Below are positions 1 to 8,558 of a stretch of 64,000 bases of DNA, piece after piece. Position 1 is the first letter of the stretch, and each line of letters begins with the position of its first letter. The notes under the pieces were generated by a model. That model did no database searches. It saw nothing but the letters and a program-made list of their open reading frames with translations, and had not been told where the DNA came from. The position numbers and the translations under genes are program-made. Source of the DNA: a virus; IMG/VR virus record IMGVR_UViG_3300036791_001056, positions 1 through 64,000 of that record, one strand, 5' to 3'.

Positions 1-73
1 GTGGCCCCTTCACGATTTTTGCGGGGTCCCCTTGGGCCCCCCCCGCTTCTCAGTATGGTTCGGGAGGCTCTCC

Positions 74-2800
74 TCAACCGAGTTGTGCGCTGCCAACACT
101 AGCACAGCCGACCGCCTCGAGCAACTCGGCCGCGATGATCTTCACGGACCGGGCGCCGCGGCCCTTGACCCGCACAACCGTCGTCATCGCACCGGGCGCA
201 GCGTCCAGCCATCTCCGGTCCCGCCACGACTTCACCGTCCGGTCGAAGTCGTGGCCGTGGCGCTCGAGGAACTCGCGGAGCCACGCCGGCTTCACCGCGA
301 GGTACTCGCCCGGCTGCCACCGGCCCAGCCACCCGCCGCTCGGCGTGATGCTGTACAGCTCGCTCGTGTTCTCGACCCAGAACGCGCCCTGGTTCAGCGC
401 CACCTCGGTCGCCAAGACGAGCAGCGCCTGCTCGGGCCGGTCATCAGCACCCTCCTCGAGGGCGCCGCCGCCGGCCGCCAGGTCCGGCCACAGCCCACTC
501 GGTGCTGCCGGCACGATGCCAGCGCTGGCTGCTACCTCAGCGGCGAGCACCATCACCGCCACGCTGTCAGATCTCCGGCCCGCCACCGGCCCCGGCACCA
601 GCTCTCGGAGCCGCAGCGCCGCCATGCGGTGCCGGCTGCGCAGCTCGGCGGTGGTGATCTCAGCCAGCGCTCTCATGAACAGCTCTCCGGCGTGACCGTA
701 GCACACGCTGACCGCGTCTCGGACCGCATCAGCCATGGCGGCTGATGACATCGGGTCACCCTCAGCTGTGACCACCCGGGGCACCACGCCGCCCTGCTTG
801 GTGAAGCTGACGAGGGTGTTCTCTCCGCAGCTGATGATGACTGACTCGTACTGCACCTGGCTGAGCAGCCCGGAGCCGTCTTGCTTAGACCGGCCCTTGC
901 TGTGCCCCTCGGTGAGGCTGTACACCAGCGCTGCCACGCTCTCCGGCGCCGCCAGCTGCGACTCGTTCAAGAAGAACGGCAGGCCGCGCAGGCAGCTCAA
1001 GAAGTGCTCGTTGGCTACTAGCGTGTTGTTCCAGGCCTGCACCAGGCGTGCCGGGTCTCCCCACACCGACGCCGCCAGCCCCAGCGTCACCGTCTTACCT
1101 GTCGATGTCCCGGCCGAGATGTCAAAGACGAACGGGGCCTGCCCGAGAATCCGCAGCAGCGGCGCCGAGAGCGCAGCCGCCACAGCGGCGATGGGCAGCG
1201 GGCGCCCGGCGCAGCACTCCATCGCTGCTCGCCACCCGGCCACCGTGCCGCTGACCCGGTGCCCGGCCACCCACTCCCTCGTGTTCTTCACGTCACGGAT
1301 CCCGAACGGGCGCTCCGGGCCGAAGACGAACCGCCCGCCGGTCCCCTCGCCCTGCCAGCCGAGCTGAGTGGCCACCCGGGTCGACCGGGGCAGCAGCCAG
1401 CCGCCGTTCACTGCCGTGAGCTCGCCCAAGAACCGGGCCAGCGCTCCGGCCGTGTGCCCCGTCACCACGAGGTCTCCGAACAGCTTAGGCAGCTGCCGCG
1501 GGTCAGCGATGCTCGCCGCCGGCGTCATCACGCTCTTCTGCTCGGCCGCGATGTCCAGCCAGCGCAGCTCGTACCACACGTCATCGCCGCCGGCGTCGCT
1601 CGCCATTCCCGAAATGATGACCGGCCGGTGCGAAATGGGGGTGAAGTCCCGCACCTCCCCGTTCCGGTCTCTCACCTCGCGGAACACGCCGTCTTGCCGG
1701 ATGTCATAGCCCGGCGGCACCACGTAGTCATCGGGCACGAAGCTGGCCCACCCCGCCGGCCGGGCCACGCCGCTGCCGCCACCAGCTCCTGCCCACCCCG
1801 CATTGCCGCCCGGCAGCGCACCAGCCGGGTGCGCTCCGTTGCCGCTCACCGCTAGCGGCGCCGGCACCGGCAGGTTCTGGCTCCAGAGCTGCAGCGCGGC
1901 GCTCGGCAGGCCCGCGGTGCTCTCGTGCTTCTGCCGAGCGCTGCGGAAGAAGACCTCGAAGTCGCCCTCGGTCCACGGCCGCGCCGGGTCTCCCACCGGA
2001 GTATTAGCCAGCACGGCCCGCCAGATGCTCAGGGCGAGCCCCTCGCTCGCTCCCTGGGCAGCGAGCTGCGCCGTCAAGCTCAGCAGCGCGCGCCGCTGGC
2101 GGCCGTCTCCGGGCTCTCCGGCGCCGCTGGCCAGCAGGTCATCAATGCTCACCAGCGGGCCGGCGCTCTCACCGCCGCCTCTGCTGAACCCGCCGCCTGC
2201 CTCAGAGCTCCGCACCCGCCGCTGGCCGAGGAACAGGGCCAGCAGGTACGGCACCGCGGCCGGCCCGGCCTCCTCCGCCTCCTCCGCCTCGTACCGCCGG
2301 CCGCTGGGGTGCAGCGCCGGCGGCACGGCGCAGAACCCGTTGCTCTTAACCTCGCCCCGCCACCCGGCGCCGATCGGGCCCTGCACCGGCCAGCTCGTGA
2401 GCAGCTCGCCGCGGCGGTAGAGGAAGTGCATCCCGCCGCCGTCTCGCCCCGTCCGCCACGACCACGTGGTGCCGCGCAGCGGGCAGACCTCCTCCTCGAA
2501 GCGCTCGAGCGACGCCAGATCATCCCAGTCGAGAATGAGCGCACCGGCCGCCTCAGCGGTGACGATCCCCGGCTGCCAGTCGTGGCCCACGCTCCGCCAA
2601 GCGTGCCGCAGGTTCTCCCACTCGTGATCGCCGAACCGGGAGGCGTAGTCCTCGTAGGTGAACCCGGAGATCGCCGCCACCTTGGCGCCGTCTCGCCAGT
2701 ACCACGGCATGGGAGTGAACCCGCGTGACCGCCACCAGCCCGCAGCCTCGAGAGGCGCCAGCCCCGCCAGCATCGCCAGCTCCTCGCGGCCAGGGCTCAC
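74..2800 (-). CDS. Primase-polymerase (AEP-like) fused to DUF927-type P-loop helicase
   Basis: Probable replicative primase-helicase of about 908 residues. The first 200 residues resemble the bifunctional prim-pol (AEP) domain: a metal-binding LILDWDD segment near residue 92, SWRTGRDGGGMHFLY around 116-130 and a KSNGFCAVPPALHPSG block around 153-168. The C-terminal half resembles DUF927 ATPases, with a Walker A at DISAGTSTGKT, an acidic FFLNESQ strand and conserved GHSKGR and ISCGEN segments. A longer frame opens with GTG at 2806, but the GGGGAGG ribosome site leaves 5 nt before the GTG at 2800, so I take 2800. It is alone on the minus strand, with an extended -10 (TATGAT, 2907-2912) upstream. 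Primase assignment is by motif reading, not alignment. Confidence 0.8.
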   Translation of the reverse strand: MSPGREELAMLAGLAPLEAAGWWRSRGFTPMPWYWRDGAKVAAISGFTYEDYASRFGDHEWENLRHAWRSVGHDWQPGIVTAEAAGALILDWDDLASLERFEEEVCPLRGTTWSWRTGRDGGGMHFLYRRGELLTSWPVQGPIGAGWRGEVKSNGFCAVPPALHPSGRRYEAEEAEEAGPAAVPYLLALFLGQRRVRSSEAGGGFSRGGGESAGPLVSIDDLLASGAGEPGDGRQRRALLSLTAQLAAQGASEGLALSIWRAVLANTPVGDPARPWTEGDFEVFFRSARQKHESTAGLPSAALQLWSQNLPVPAPLAVSGNGAHPAGALPGGNAGWAGAGGGSGVARPAGWASFVPDDYVVPPGYDIRQDGVFREVRDRNGEVRDFTPISHRPVIISGMASDAGGDDVWYELRWLDIAAEQKSVMTPAASIADPRQLPKLFGDLVVTGHTAGALARFLGELTAVNGGWLLPRSTRVATQLGWQGEGTGGRFVFGPERPFGIRDVKNTREWVAGHRVSGTVAGWRAAMECCAGRPLPIAAVAAALSAPLLRILGQAPFVFDISAGTSTGKTVTLGLAASVWGDPARLVQAWNNTLVANEHFLSCLRGLPFFLNESQLAAPESVAALVYSLTEGHSKGRSKQDGSGLLSQVQYESVIISCGENTLVSFTKQGGVVPRVVTAEGDPMSSAAMADAVRDAVSVCYGHAGELFMRALAEITTAELRSRHRMAALRLRELVPGPVAGRRSDSVAVMVLAAEVAASAGIVPAAPSGLWPDLAAGGGALEEGADDRPEQALLVLATEVALNQGAFWVENTSELYSITPSGGWLGRWQPGEYLAVKPAWLREFLERHGHDFDRTVKSWRDRRWLDAAPGAMTTVVRVKGRGARSVKIIAAELLEAVGCASVGSAQLG

Positions 2801-3553
2801 GCACACCTCCCCCGGGCTGACGGCGCACTGAAGATGGTGCGCGAATGCTCGTTGACCTCAGCACCAGGTGCGTCCCGCCGGGCGGGGCGGAGTGGGCGAG
2901 ATGTCGATCATATCTCAGGAACCGCGGCTTGGCTACCTAGTCATTTGATATAGTCATATCATCTCAGCCACCCGGAGCCATGCTGAGCTGAGCAGAGCAG
3001 ACCTTAGTCTAGTAAACAGCAGTTCAGCATAGATGAGCGCAGCAGCTCAGAATGCGCTGGCGGCGGCCAGGCCTTCTTACCCAGCCGTCGCTGGCGCATT
3101 TCTTGAACTGTGCCTGGCTGAGCTTGCGTAAGCTAAGCTTGACTCAGCTATGCTTGGGTTTAAGCTCAGCTTTGCTGCACTCTGCTGAGGTGGAATGAGC
3201 TCAGGCAGCGAGTAACTTTGACCGCCGCCTGGCTGAGCTTAACTGAGCGCTGCTATGTTATGCTGATCTTTGCTGAGCACTGTTATGTTATGCTATGTTA
3301 TGCTGATCTTTGCGCCAACTGTGGTGCACTCTGCTGTGCTGGGCTTCGTTTAGCTGAGTGCCTCTCGGCTCACCTCGAACGTGAACATGATCTCATCATC
3401 ACGCGCCGTGACCGTCACGACGTCATCCGCCGTGCACCTCCCACCCAGCTCACGGTCAATGGCGCCGAGTACCTTGCTCACCTCGGCCCAGTTTGATGGG
3501 CTCGGCAGCGCATCTCACTCGGCTCCTCTCAGTTCCCGCTTTTACCAGCCTGC
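2801..3553. repeat. Non-coding spacer with NNAGY pentamer repeats and a central hairpin
   Basis: About 750 bases with no convincing gene. Two blocks of degenerate 5-nt repeats flank a hairpin at 3051-3100. Left of the hairpin (about 2980-3050) the NNAGY pattern (GAGCT GAGCA GAGCA) reads on the plus strand. Right of it (about 3110-3350) the complement RCTNN reads on the plus strand, so NNAGY lies on the minus strand. A -10-like TATAGT (2949-2954) precedes the left block. The ORFs that can be drawn here are low-complexity artefacts of the repeat. Confidence 0.6.
3051..3100. terminator. Bidirectional terminator-like hairpin
   Basis: A 16-bp stem with two or three G-T pairs joins 3051-3066 to 3085-3100 (ends AATGCGC and GCGCATT). 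It is followed by TTTCTT on the plus strand. It separates repeat blocks of opposite orientation, as expected of a boundary between convergent transcripts. Confidence 0.5.
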
Positions 3554-4042
3554 TTATGCTGGTGGCCCATCCCACTGCTGCGCTCCGCTGTCATTCTGCG
3601 CCCGTGAGACGATCCACGCGCCATTGCGCGCGGCAAATGGCATGCTGATGCACTCGTTGCTCAGCACACACCACACGCTGGCGCCGTTACCGAGCGTAAT
3701 CTCATACCACCTCTGCCCATTGCTGGCCGAGCAGTTGCCCTCATACAGCCGAGCATTACCGGCCATTCCCGGGTCGGTGAGGCAGAGCCCGCTCGGCAGC
3801 AGCAGGTTGTAGCCGTCTCCCTGGCTCACGGCGGCAAACTGGAACCACGAGCGGTCTTGGCAGTTCCACAGCACCACATCAGTACCCGCAGCGCCGTTGG
3901 CCGGGTCCGCCGCGCACCAGAGCCCACCCGTCTGGTCGAACGGCATTGAGAATGCGTACGCCCGCGCCGGTGCTGTGACCGTGATCACCGCCAGCACTGC
4001 CATCACGATGACAGTCAGGCCACCCGTCTTAACCCGGCTCAT
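3554..4042 (-). CDS. Secreted ricin-B-type (beta-trefoil) lectin-like protein
   Basis: About 162 residues. A cleavable signal peptide (basic start, hydrophobic TVIVMAVLAVITVTAPA, then ARAYA) precedes a domain with QxW-like repeats (RSWFQF, GQRWYEI, AQQWDG) and paired cysteines, typical of ricin-type carbohydrate-binding trefoils. The frame is open from an ATG at 4057, but that ATG lies inside the GGAGGAG ribosome site, so the start at 4042 (5 nt downstream of the site) is preferred. It is a single gene between repeat spacers. Export suggests action on host envelope glycans or outside the cell; the ligand is unknown. Confidence 0.7.
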   Translation of the reverse strand: MSRVKTGGLTVIVMAVLAVITVTAPARAYAFSMPFDQTGGLWCAADPANGAAGTDVVLWNCQDRSWFQFAAVSQGDGYNLLLPSGLCLTDPGMAGNARLYEGNCSASNGQRWYEITLGNGASVWCVLSNECISMPFAARNGAWIVSRAQNDSGAQQWDGPPA

Positions 4043-4481
4043 CTTTTGCTCCTCCATTCACGCGGTTAACCTGTGCTGTGCTCATCTTTAGCTTGACTGG
4101 GCTTGACTGAGCTGAGTTGTCATTACTGAGCTGATCTTTACTATGCTGGACTGAGCTGCGCTTAAGCGCACTTGGTGCTGCTCAACTGTGATTCACTAAA
4201 GTTCTGTGCTGTGATCACCTTGGCTCAGCTTAGCCTCGCTCAGCTGCGGTTAGCTACGCTCGGTCTTAGCTGCGCTGAGGCAGGTATCTGCTGCGGCTAA
4301 TTATACTTAGCTGAGACGCGCTTGACACTGCTTAACTGTGATTCTGTGCTGCTGGGCAGCGCTGTGCTCTGGTGGGAATCAACAGCTGCCTGTGCTCTGG
4401 TCTGCTGAGCTCGGATGGACTCTGCTTAACTGTTCATTGGCTGTGCTGATCTTTACTTCTGCCGCGCTGAGCTCTGCATTG
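4043..4481. repeat. Non-coding NNAGY pentamer-repeat spacer
   Basis: The plus strand reads as RCTNN pentamers (for example GCTGA, GCTTA, ACTGA, GTTAT), so NNAGY lies on the minus strand, the transcribed strand of the flanking genes. No gene is convincing here. Confidence 0.55.
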
Positions 4482-4856
4482 TTATGCTGAGTTGAGGTCG
4501 CCGCGCAGCGCCGCCGTGAGCCCGGCCAGCGCCCCCTCGAGCCGACCCAGCCAGAACTCGCACCGCCGCTCCAGCGGGGCGCCGCAGGCTCCCGGCGGCG
4601 CCAGCTCAGTGCCCCGCAGGTCAGCCAGCGTCTCCTCAGCCACCTCGAGCGCCGAGCTGACCCAGCCATCGGTGCTGATCTCGCACTCCCACGCCGCCAC
4701 GTCACCGGCGCTCATGCTGCGCTCAGCGAGATCCATGGCATCGTGCAGTACTTCCACTCCCTGCAGCGCGATCACGCGCCACGTCGCAGCCAGCCGCTCC
4801 GCTAGCCGCGCCCGGTCTTCGGCAGTCAAGCCTGCCGCGCTAGTACTACTAGCCAC
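4482..4856 (-). CDS. Small hypothetical protein, alanine-rich and helical
   Basis: 124 residues, not recognised. The sequence is rich in Ala, Leu and Glu and predicted to be mostly helical, with three cysteines but no metal motif. The start is GTG at 4856, 5 nt after a good GGAGG, and a promoter (TTTACA, 18 bp, TAGAGT on the minus strand) lies about 75-105 bases upstream, so expression is likely. Confidence 0.6.
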   Translation of the reverse strand: MASSTSAAGLTAEDRARLAERLAATWRVIALQGVEVLHDAMDLAERSMSAGDVAAWECEISTDGWVSSALEVAEETLADLRGTELAPPGACGAPLERRCEFWLGRLEGALAGLTAALRGDLNSA

Positions 4857-4932
4857 CTCTTCCTCCGTTCCTGGCAGTCACCCGGCCCGCGCCTAGCTCT
4901 CGGCAGGACCCGGGACGGGCGACCTGGTCACA

Positions 4933-4962
4933 ACTCTACCACACGTCCAGCTCGGTTGTAAA
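4933..4962 (-). promoter_or_regulatory. Promoter, TTTACA / TGTGG-TAGAGT type
   Basis: On the minus strand, -35 TTTACA (4957-4962), 18-bp spacer, -10 TAGAGT (4933-4938) preceded by TGTGG. It drives the minus-strand gene ending at 4482 and matches the promoter family found across the window. Confidence 0.7.
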
Positions 4963-5056
4963 CAAGTCCTGAGCGCGGCCAGCGGTAGCCAGCGCGGCCC
5001 GGCTTGCTATATTGTCGATCATAGGAAGCAGGAACCCCGAGTGAACGGAGGCGAGA

Positions 5057-5614
5057 ATGCCGGGAACTGACGCTCAGGCCGCTGCTAACGGCGGCCCCGC
5101 CCAGTTGATCCGCGTTCCGGACGACAGCGAGGTGCTGGAGTTCAGCGGGCACCAGGTGGGCCAGTCATCGACCGCGGGACCCCGGAAGTTCCGCTGGGTG
5201 ACCATTACCCTCTACCGCGTGGCCGACGGGACGGGACGCTACGTGCTGCACCGCGTGGGTGAGAGCCGGGTGTTCCACCAGCTCGACCGGTGCAACCGCG
5301 GCGTTCCCACGGCAGCCAGTGAGCTGCGGCGCGACGCTGTGCCGTGCATCGAGTGCCACCCACCTACCCGGGACGTGGCCGTCACGATGCCTCGCCTGCG
5401 GGTCAACGCCGAGACTGATCATCACGGGGCCGTGGTGTGCGCTGACGCCGCTGAGGTGCTGCGGCGCCTGCGGATGCGTGATCCGCTCGAGACGGCCGGT
5501 GGCCGCTCGGTCATCGGCAGCAATTACAGCGCACCCGCCCAGCGGCTGCTGGACGAGGCGCGCCTCGTGGACCCGGTCATCAATGAGGTGATGACAGCGG
5601 TCCGGAAGATCTGA
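5057..5614 (+). CDS. Hypothetical protein with CxxC and His/Cys cluster
   Basis: 185 residues, unrecognised. The middle part (about 75-105) has HRVGESRVFHQLDRC and VPCIECHP, a possible small metal site. The C-terminal third is helical. It starts at ATG 5057 behind AACGGAGGCGAG, and a TATATT -10-like site lies at 5008-5013. It is first in the long rightward gene run. Confidence 0.65.
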   Translation: MPGTDAQAAANGGPAQLIRVPDDSEVLEFSGHQVGQSSTAGPRKFRWVTITLYRVADGTGRYVLHRVGESRVFHQLDRCNRGVPTAASELRRDAVPCIECHPPTRDVAVTMPRLRVNAETDHHGAVVCADAAEVLRRLRMRDPLETAGGRSVIGSNYSAPAQRLLDEARLVDPVINEVMTAVRKI

Positions 5615-5672
5615 TGAGCGTCACCTAGCTCTCAGAGTCACCAGAGGAACCAGGAACAGAGGAAGAGCGCAA

Positions 5673-6869
5673 ATGACCAGGGTTTCTGACATGATCCAGA
5701 TCGCTAAGCGCGGCGGGCTGCCCAGCGAGCGGCTGGCCAACGCAGGTGATCCGGACAAGGATCTCAAGGCCACATCGTGGCTGGTGCACCAGTTCATGCT
5801 CGAGGAGGCCCGGCGCCGGGAGGAGCGCGTCATTCCCGGCGCTGAGGAGGGCACTGAGTGGATCGAGTGGCACGGCACGCTCTCCTCGATCCTCGCTGCC
5901 CTGCACCTGGCCAGCCGCGATGACGAGCTGCAGCTGCGCACCGTCCGCCGGAACGTGAGTCACTGGCTCCGCAACCTCGGCAACGCCGTCTGCCTGCACC
6001 GCACGAACGGCCTCAGCGCAGATCCGGCGAAGGACACGCTCTGGGCGGTGCGCGCCGACTTCCGTGAGGTGCCGATGCCGCCGGGTCTGCCCATCATGAG
6101 CATGATCACGACGGCGCCGTCATCGCGGCATGCGCAGCTTGAAGAGTGGCACCAGCCCGCACCGCCGCCAGAACCAGCGCCCCCGGGCGACCGAGCTGAG
6201 GTCACCGCTGCGCCGCTAGTGGAGTCCGGCCGCATCGCCTGCCGTTACTGCTCAAACCGTGATTTCCAGCGGACGTACATCGCGCGGCACGTGTTCAAGG
6301 AGCACGCCAACGCGACCGACCTGCTGCTCGACGCCATCCGCCAGCGCGGCAAGGTCTTGTCCACCGACCTGCTCGACCTGCTGGTGCAGGCAACGTTCGG
6401 CGGTGCGGTGAGCACCGGGTTCGTCACGGACGCGCTGCGGGAGCCCACTCAGCGCGGAGTCATCTACACGGTGAAGGGCTGGGCTGGGCAGTTCTGGTAC
6501 GTCTGGGCGGCGACCACGCCGGCCAGTGACCCGGACCGGCCGATCGGCGCCGTTACCAGCGGCGTGCCCGTGACCAGCACGCAGCTCAGCTCACCGGATG
6601 AGCCGCCGCAAGAGCAGCAGCAGCTCGCGGCAGCTGATGTTGATGTGATCTCGCAGGCTGAGGAGGTCTCACCAGCGGCGGCACCCGCGCATCCCAAGCT
6701 GCGCCCGGTGAGCGAGCTGACGTCACCGGGCGGTGATGAGGTCACCGCCGCAATCGATGCGCTCGACGACGTTGTGCAGCGCTTGCGGTCCGTCCTGGCC
6801 GGCGTGACTCACGAGAACGCCGAGCTGCGGAGGTACCGCGACCGAGTCCGCTCGCTGCTCACCGATTAG
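5673..6869 (+). CDS. C2H2 zinc-finger protein with C-terminal coiled coil
   Basis: 398 residues. An N-terminal helical region (1-150) is followed by a classic C2H2 finger (CRYC, 12 residues, H, four residues, H; about 191-213), a winged-helix-like segment (SILLDAIRQRGKVLSTDLLDLL-like, with GFVTDALREPTQRGVIYTV) and an acidic, proline-rich linker before a coiled coil at the end (ENAELRRYRDRVRSLL). It is probably a DNA- or RNA-binding regulator. The start follows AGAGGAAG. A strong hairpin follows the gene. Confidence 0.7.
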   Translation: MTRVSDMIQIAKRGGLPSERLANAGDPDKDLKATSWLVHQFMLEEARRREERVIPGAEEGTEWIEWHGTLSSILAALHLASRDDELQLRTVRRNVSHWLRNLGNAVCLHRTNGLSADPAKDTLWAVRADFREVPMPPGLPIMSMITTAPSSRHAQLEEWHQPAPPPEPAPPGDRAEVTAAPLVESGRIACRYCSNRDFQRTYIARHVFKEHANATDLLLDAIRQRGKVLSTDLLDLLVQATFGGAVSTGFVTDALREPTQRGVIYTVKGWAGQFWYVWAATTPASDPDRPIGAVTSGVPVTSTQLSSPDEPPQEQQQLAAADVDVISQAEEVSPAAAPAHPKLRPVSELTSPGGDEVTAAIDALDDVVQRLRSVLAGVTHENAELRRYRDRVRSLLTD

Positions 6870-6886
6870 TAGTACAGTAAAAACCA

Positions 6887-6932
6887 GCGCTGCCGGCCGG
6901 AGGCAAGCGAAGGGGTCCCCGGCCGGCAGCGC
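6887..6932 (+). terminator. Strong intergenic hairpin (14-bp stem)
   Basis: A perfect 14-bp inverted repeat (6887-6900 with 6919-6932, GCGCTGCCGGCCGG) with an 18-nt loop and no U tract. It may be a terminator or an RNA stability element. A TAGTACAGT -10-like stretch immediately precedes it. The same GCTGCCGGCCGG core forms the hairpin at 48740-48772. Confidence 0.5.
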
Positions 6933-6951
6933 GCTCACTGAGAAGGTGTGA

Positions 6952-7275
6952 GTGATGACGGAGCCTGATGAGAGAGCCAGCGCTCTCGCTGAGTACGAGA
7001 GCCGCACGCGCCGCGCTGATGACCTGCTGCGCCGGTTTGCGCTCCGGGAGTACCGCGCCGACGGCGCGAACGCTCACCTGACCGACTGCCCGGACGCCGC
7101 GGTCGCTGAGCTTGACAGCCAAGACGGGTCATACGGCTGCGAGACGGGCTGTGACTACCTCACGCTCACCGTGACGGTAACCTGCTCACACGATGAGACT
7201 GAGGAGTTCTCTTACGGTGAGTTCGGTGATCTGGCCAGAATCATCGAGGCCCTGGAGCGGGAGGCATCCGCGTAA
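6952..7275 (+). CDS. Hypothetical protein
   Basis: 107 residues, unrecognised. A helical first half is followed by a small beta-rich part with three cysteines (CPDA, CETGC) and TVTVTCSHDE. GTG 6952 or ATG 6955 can serve; both follow AGAAGG. It overlaps the next small gene by one base. Confidence 0.55.
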   Translation: MMTEPDERASALAEYESRTRRADDLLRRFALREYRADGANAHLTDCPDAAVAELDSQDGSYGCETGCDYLTLTVTVTCSHDETEEFSYGEFGDLARIIEALEREASA

Positions 7276-7406
7276 TGAGCAGCCGGAAGGTGCGGTACCT
7301 GATAGCCCGCCGTCGCGCTCGCATCTGGGCCGCCCGGTTCGAAAACCAGTGCGTTGGATATGAGGGTGATGCGTTCGACCGGCGAAGGTGGAGGCAGCGC
7401 GGATGA
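7275..7406 (+). CDS. Small basic protein
   Basis: 43 residues, strongly basic (many Arg). Its ATG at 7275 shares a base with the upstream TAA, and its TGA overlaps the next ATG (ATGA at 7403). The tight overlaps on both sides support it as a real coupled gene. Function unknown. Confidence 0.5.
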   Translation: MSSRKVRYLIARRRARIWAARFENQCVGYEGDAFDRRRWRQRG

Positions 7407-7540
7407 GCTGGCGGTTCTACCGCGGGATCAGGTGCCGAGTGTGCAATGGGCTGTTTATGGACTGGCGCGATCACCGGCGTCACATTAAGAGGCATAAGAG
7501 AGCGGTCAAGCGCCGGCACCCGGCAGGTGCCCGGTGCTGA
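7403..7540 (+). CDS. C2H2 zinc-finger mini-protein
   Basis: 45 residues that are almost entirely one finger: CRVC, 12 residues, H, three residues, H, in a very basic context. It is a likely nucleic-acid binder. It overlaps its neighbours by 4 and 7 bases, so it is translationally coupled to the kinase gene that follows. Confidence 0.55.
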   Translation: MSWRFYRGIRCRVCNGLFMDWRDHRRHIKRHKRAVKRRHPAGARC

Positions 7541-8505
7541 TCTTGCTCGAGGGGCCTGACGGCGGCGGTAAGTCCACGCTCGCCGAGGCGCTGTGCACCG
7601 TGTGGGGCAGTAGTGGCACCAGAGATGAGTTCCACCTCATTCACACTGGCCCACCTGACCCGCCAGACCGGTGCATCTTCGAGGAGTACGAGCTGCAGCT
7701 GGACGCGCTGGCTGAGCGCTGCGTCTCATCAGGTGAGCTCGTCATTATGGACCGCTGGCACCTCGGTGATCCGGTCTATGCGCGATATCGCGCGATTCCC
7801 AAGAACCGCACCACGCCTGCCGGTGTGCTGCATATCGATATGGCCATCTCTGCGCTGGGTGTCAAGGTTATGTGCCTGCCGCCGCTCAAGGTGATCCAAG
7901 AGCGCGTGGCCCGTGATGGTGACTGGCTCATCAGCCAGGATGACCTGCCGCGGATCCACGCGGAGTACGCCACAATGGCTGATCTTTACGGGTACATCGT
8001 CCCGAACTGGCAGCTCGACCCGAGCGTAGCAGCCAAGTCACTCATCCGCCGGGCATTCGGCCGGGCTCACCTCGCGGCGCCGTTGTGGACCGCGTCGGCC
8101 GGCACCTACATCGGCTCGACCCAGCCGAACGTGGTCTTCGCCGGTGACGAGCTCGGTGGCAGCACCGAGAAGGGCACGTGCCTCGGCTTCCGGCGGCCGT
8201 TCACGCCAAAGCTGCCCGGGTCGTGCTCGGAGTGGCTGCTGCGGGCGCTGCTGGCCGCCGGTAATGGTATAGTAAGTAACTGCGGGCTGGTGAACGCGAA
8301 CCAGCCCGGCGTGGGCCTGGCCAAGCTGCGCCAACTCACGCCCAGCGCGCGCTGGGTGGCTCTCGGCCAGAGATCCGCTAGGGCGCTGGAGAGCGCAGGC
8401 ATCAGCCACCGGGTCGAGCAGCACCCGCAGTACGCTCGGCGGTTCCGGCACTCGGACCTGGCCGGGTACGCCGCCGAGCTGGCGGCTGCGGCGGAAGCGC
8501 AGTAG
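7534..8505 (+). CDS. P-loop (deoxy)nucleotide kinase fused to a uracil-DNA-glycosylase-like domain
   Basis: 323 residues. The N-terminal 170 residues look like a thymidylate-kinase-type P-loop enzyme (LEGPDGGGKSTLAEAL at 4-19, a DRW motif near 73). The C-terminal 150 resemble the uracil-DNA glycosylase-like fold: VVFAGDELGG, then GFRRPFTPKLPG, a central NCGLVNANQPG and WVALGQRSARAL followed by EQHPQYARRFR. Phosphorylation of a (modified) dNMP is the likely main activity. The second domain may bind or sense a base or nucleotide rather than excise it. Start GTG at 7534. Confidence 0.6.
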   Translation: MLILLEGPDGGGKSTLAEALCTVWGSSGTRDEFHLIHTGPPDPPDRCIFEEYELQLDALAERCVSSGELVIMDRWHLGDPVYARYRAIPKNRTTPAGVLHIDMAISALGVKVMCLPPLKVIQERVARDGDWLISQDDLPRIHAEYATMADLYGYIVPNWQLDPSVAAKSLIRRAFGRAHLAAPLWTASAGTYIGSTQPNVVFAGDELGGSTEKGTCLGFRRPFTPKLPGSCSEWLLRALLAAGNGIVSNCGLVNANQPGVGLAKLRQLTPSARWVALGQRSARALESAGISHRVEQHPQYARRFRHSDLAGYAAELAAAAEAQ

Positions 8506-8558
8506 AGTAATAGCACAGCCGGAAGTTAACCGAGCAGGAACAGATTGGTCTGAGGTGA

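Noticed and set aside
1-73. Genome terminus at the left edge
   Set aside because: The C-run and GC-rich start could suggest an end, but there is no repeat or cos-like evidence in the window.
31-2728. Long plus-strand ORFs opposite the primase gene
   Set aside because: They are antisense shadows caused by high GC; the minus-strand frame has clear domain motifs.
3218-3812. Plus-strand ORFs of 92 and 143 codons
   Set aside because: They are read out of the pentamer repeat and the reverse of the lectin gene; no ribosome site and low-complexity products.
8268-8281. Promoter-like TGGTATAGTAAG inside the kinase/UDG-like gene
   Set aside because: It matches the extended -10, but no gene starts downstream in a sensible place; kept only as a possible internal site.
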